This document shows positions 5,602-6,656 of a stretch of DNA of 6,656 nt, one piece after another (within the stretch, counting starts at the first letter, position 1; each line of letters starts with the position of its first letter). This DNA is from Chromatiaceae bacterium (lineage in GTDB: Bacteria > Pseudomonadota > Gammaproteobacteria > Chromatiales > Chromatiaceae), in contig DTXR01000271.1 in assembly GCA_012962365.1 (NCBI GenBank), forward strand, positions 1 through 6,656, read 5' to 3'. Both the position numbers and the translations under genes were made by a program. The notes under the pieces are model-generated. The model was given only the letters and a program-made list of their open reading frames with translations. It did not search any database and was not told the origin of the DNA.

Positions 5602-6351
5602 TCATGCACCTACCTCGATTTGGCCGGACATGTTCACAACCCCTTCGACAACTCTTTTCGAGGAGAGGTTTTTTACCCGTATGCGTTCGCCCACGGCACC
5701 GTTTTCCAGCGCTTTGCCTGGCATACTGACCCTGATAGCACTGCCGCGAGATATCAGTGTAACCTGCTGTCCGCGTTTGACCACCTGTGGTGCTTCGACC
5801 ATTGTTGGCGTCAGGGGCAGCCCACTGCGGACATTGCGTTTCAACTTCATTCCTGCCAGTTTTCCCGGATCGACATAGTATCCCTGTGGCAATTTTGCCA
5901 GATTGCGCTTGGCCAGCTTTAGCTGGGCATGGCCAAGTACGGTGCCGCGGGGCAGGGTGTCAGAAACAACGACCACCTCTTTGAAGACACTCACGGTCAC
6001 AGGTACATACAATGTCCAGCGTTTGGGATGGGTGCAACGGATGCCTACCGTGGTGTTGCCCATTGTCCGGCCGCCGGCAGGGAGAAAAGTTTCCAAAGGT
6101 TCATCACATTTTCCGAGCCGCAGACGCGAATCCAGTTTGCCCGCACGAATCTCGGCTGGCATATCTTGGAGGTTGGCAATTGTTTCTTCCATGAACCGGG
6201 TTGCCGCCTCACGGATAGACTGGTGGCTTTGTATGGCATTGTCCTCAGCCAGGGTGGTGTGGAGCGGCATCAGGCCAACGAGCAGACCGATGAACAGATA
6301 GAGTGCTCTTGTATGCCCTATTTCCCTGCCATTTCTTTCATTCGCATTCAT
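5602..6351 (-). CDS. flgA: FlgA, periplasmic chaperone for flagellar P-ring assembly
   Basis: FlgA is exported to the periplasm and helps FlgI assemble into the P ring around the rod. This 249-residue protein has a Sec signal peptide: a basic N terminus to R15, a hydrophobic core ALYLFIGLLVGLM (16-28), and probable cleavage after A35 (TTLA/ED). The mature part has two cysteines, C82 and C106, placed as in the disulfide of FlgA proteins. A SAF-type domain follows at about 125-187 (LPRGTVLG, LPQGYYVDP, VRSGLPLTPTMVEAP), then a C-terminal beta domain (VKRGQQVTLISRG through GERIRVKNLSSKRVVEGVV). The start is the only ATG or GTG that keeps the signal peptide whole, but it has no convincing ribosome site. 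It is the upstream neighbour of flgM, with its own probable promoter. FlgM has a separate promoter, though readthrough is possible. Confidence 0.94.
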   Translation of the reverse strand: MNANERNGREIGHTRALYLFIGLLVGLMPLHTTLAEDNAIQSHQSIREAATRFMEETIANLQDMPAEIRAGKLDSRLRLGKCDEPLETFLPAGGRTMGNTTVGIRCTHPKRWTLYVPVTVSVFKEVVVVSDTLPRGTVLGHAQLKLAKRNLAKLPQGYYVDPGKLAGMKLKRNVRSGLPLTPTMVEAPQVVKRGQQVTLISRGSAIRVSMPGKALENGAVGERIRVKNLSSKRVVEGVVNMSGQIEVGA

Positions 6352-6363
6352 GTTGTTTTTCTA

Positions 6364-6379
6364 AGCAATATGTATGCCG
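6364..6379 (-). promoter_or_regulatory. Possible sigma-54 promoter of flgA
   Basis: On the - strand, CGGCAT, 5 bases, then TTGCT compare with the consensus TGGCAC-N5-TTGCW. The GG and GC dinucleotides are in correct register and the -12 box is perfect, but the -24 box has two mismatches. FleQ/FlrA-class cascades place basal-body genes under sigma-54, which fits. The predicted start point would fall within a few bases of the flgA ATG, leaving almost no leader, which lowers confidence. Confidence 0.4.
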
Positions 6380-6449
6380 AGTATTTGTCGAGTTAGACGA
6401 ATAATCTCTCCATTTTTTATTGAAACAATCATAAGTAAAGGAAATAAAG

Positions 6450-6461
6450 GGAAATATTTCC
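6450..6461. repeat. 12-base perfect palindrome upstream of flgA
   Basis: GGAAATATTTCC is fully self-complementary and lies about 100 bases upstream of the flgA start, in an AT-rich stretch. This could be a regulator-binding site; no known operator is recognised. Confidence 0.25.
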
Positions 6462-6582
6462 TCTTCTGCGAGTCGCAATATGGCGCTGGGCACCTATTTT
6501 ACCAATCTCTCCGGTGTGGAAAGATGAAAATCGCTCCGCTGAGGTCAGAATTTTGACGATCCGAAGCAAGGGGCACTCTTAG

Positions 6583-6656
6583 GGAGCCTCTGATTCAACT
6601 CGTGGACTCGTACCTTGCGCCCAGAATGCCCGGCTTCTTCGTTGTAAATCTTCGCA
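6583..6656. mobile_element. Possible terminus of an IS5-family insertion sequence (continues beyond window)
   Basis: From GGAGCCTCTGATTCAA (6583 onward) the sequence resembles the GG(A/G)-type, CCTCTGA-containing ends of some IS5-family elements. It is directly preceded by TTAG (6579-6582), which fits the YTAR target duplicated by that subgroup. The inner end and transposase are outside the window, and the match is from memory, so this is tentative. It could equally be a dispersed intergenic repeat. A frame on the - strand is open from the right edge to a stop at 6545, with no recognised family. Confidence 0.3.

Larger units (their letters stand above)
6352..6656. other. Gene-free region upstream of flgA, reaching the window edge
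   Basis: No credible gene is seen in these 305 bases. From the left they hold a sigma-54-like promoter pointing at flgA (6364-6379), an AT-rich stretch of about 60 bases, a 12-base perfect palindrome GGAAATATTTCC (6450-6461), and a stretch with no recognisable content. From about 6583 a segment resembles the terminus of an insertion sequence. Short open frames here have no ribosome site or family resemblance. Confidence 0.6.

Noticed and set aside
5929..6396. A 155-codon + strand frame opposite flgA
   Set aside because: FlgA on the - strand has a signal peptide, paired cysteines and family motifs; this frame is its antisense shadow.
6489..6502. Sigma-54-like GGCAC-N5-TTAC on the + strand
   Set aside because: The -12 GC is AC, the -24 box lacks the T, and no + strand gene follows before the possible insertion element.

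Overview
The window is a flagellar gene block from a polarly flagellated gammaproteobacterium. The evidence is a Vibrio-type PomA/PomB stator pair, a FleQ/FlrA-type master regulator end, and FlgA, FlgM and FlgN in the order usual for that class. Base composition is moderate and codon use looks even across the genes. Genus cannot be decided from the sequence.

Layout: on the + strand only the last 45 codons of a FleQ/FlrA-like sigma-54 activator are present (2-139). Every other gene is on the - strand. Read in their own direction from the right edge they are flgA (6351-5602), flgM (5474-5154), flgN (5154-4651), a cytoplasmic diguanylate cyclase with a long helical N-terminal region (4447-2837), pomA (2513-1755), pomB (1711-782) and a PilZ-domain gene (775-170), which ends convergently with fleQ. 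The right 305 bases (6352-6656) hold no gene, but contain a possible sigma-54 promoter for flgA and, at the very edge, what may be the end of an insertion sequence.

Regulation is unusually readable. Three sites on the - strand match the sigma-28 (FliA) consensus with exactly 11 bases between the -35 and -10 boxes. They lie before flgM, before the diguanylate cyclase gene and before pomA. Late flagellar sigma factor would therefore drive three transcripts: flgM-flgN (its own anti-sigma factor plus the hook-filament junction chaperone), the c-di-GMP synthase, and pomA-pomB-pilZ (the stator plus a c-di-GMP receptor).

The genes suggest one functional theme. FlgA helps build the P ring, FlgM times the late genes and FlgN escorts hook-associated proteins. 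PomAB powers rotation. A co-timed diguanylate cyclase and a PilZ protein in the stator operon form a plausible local c-di-GMP circuit acting on the motor. The truncated FleQ-like regulator may also be c-di-GMP responsive, as FleQ is in Pseudomonas. The circuit is inference; the gene identities are well supported.
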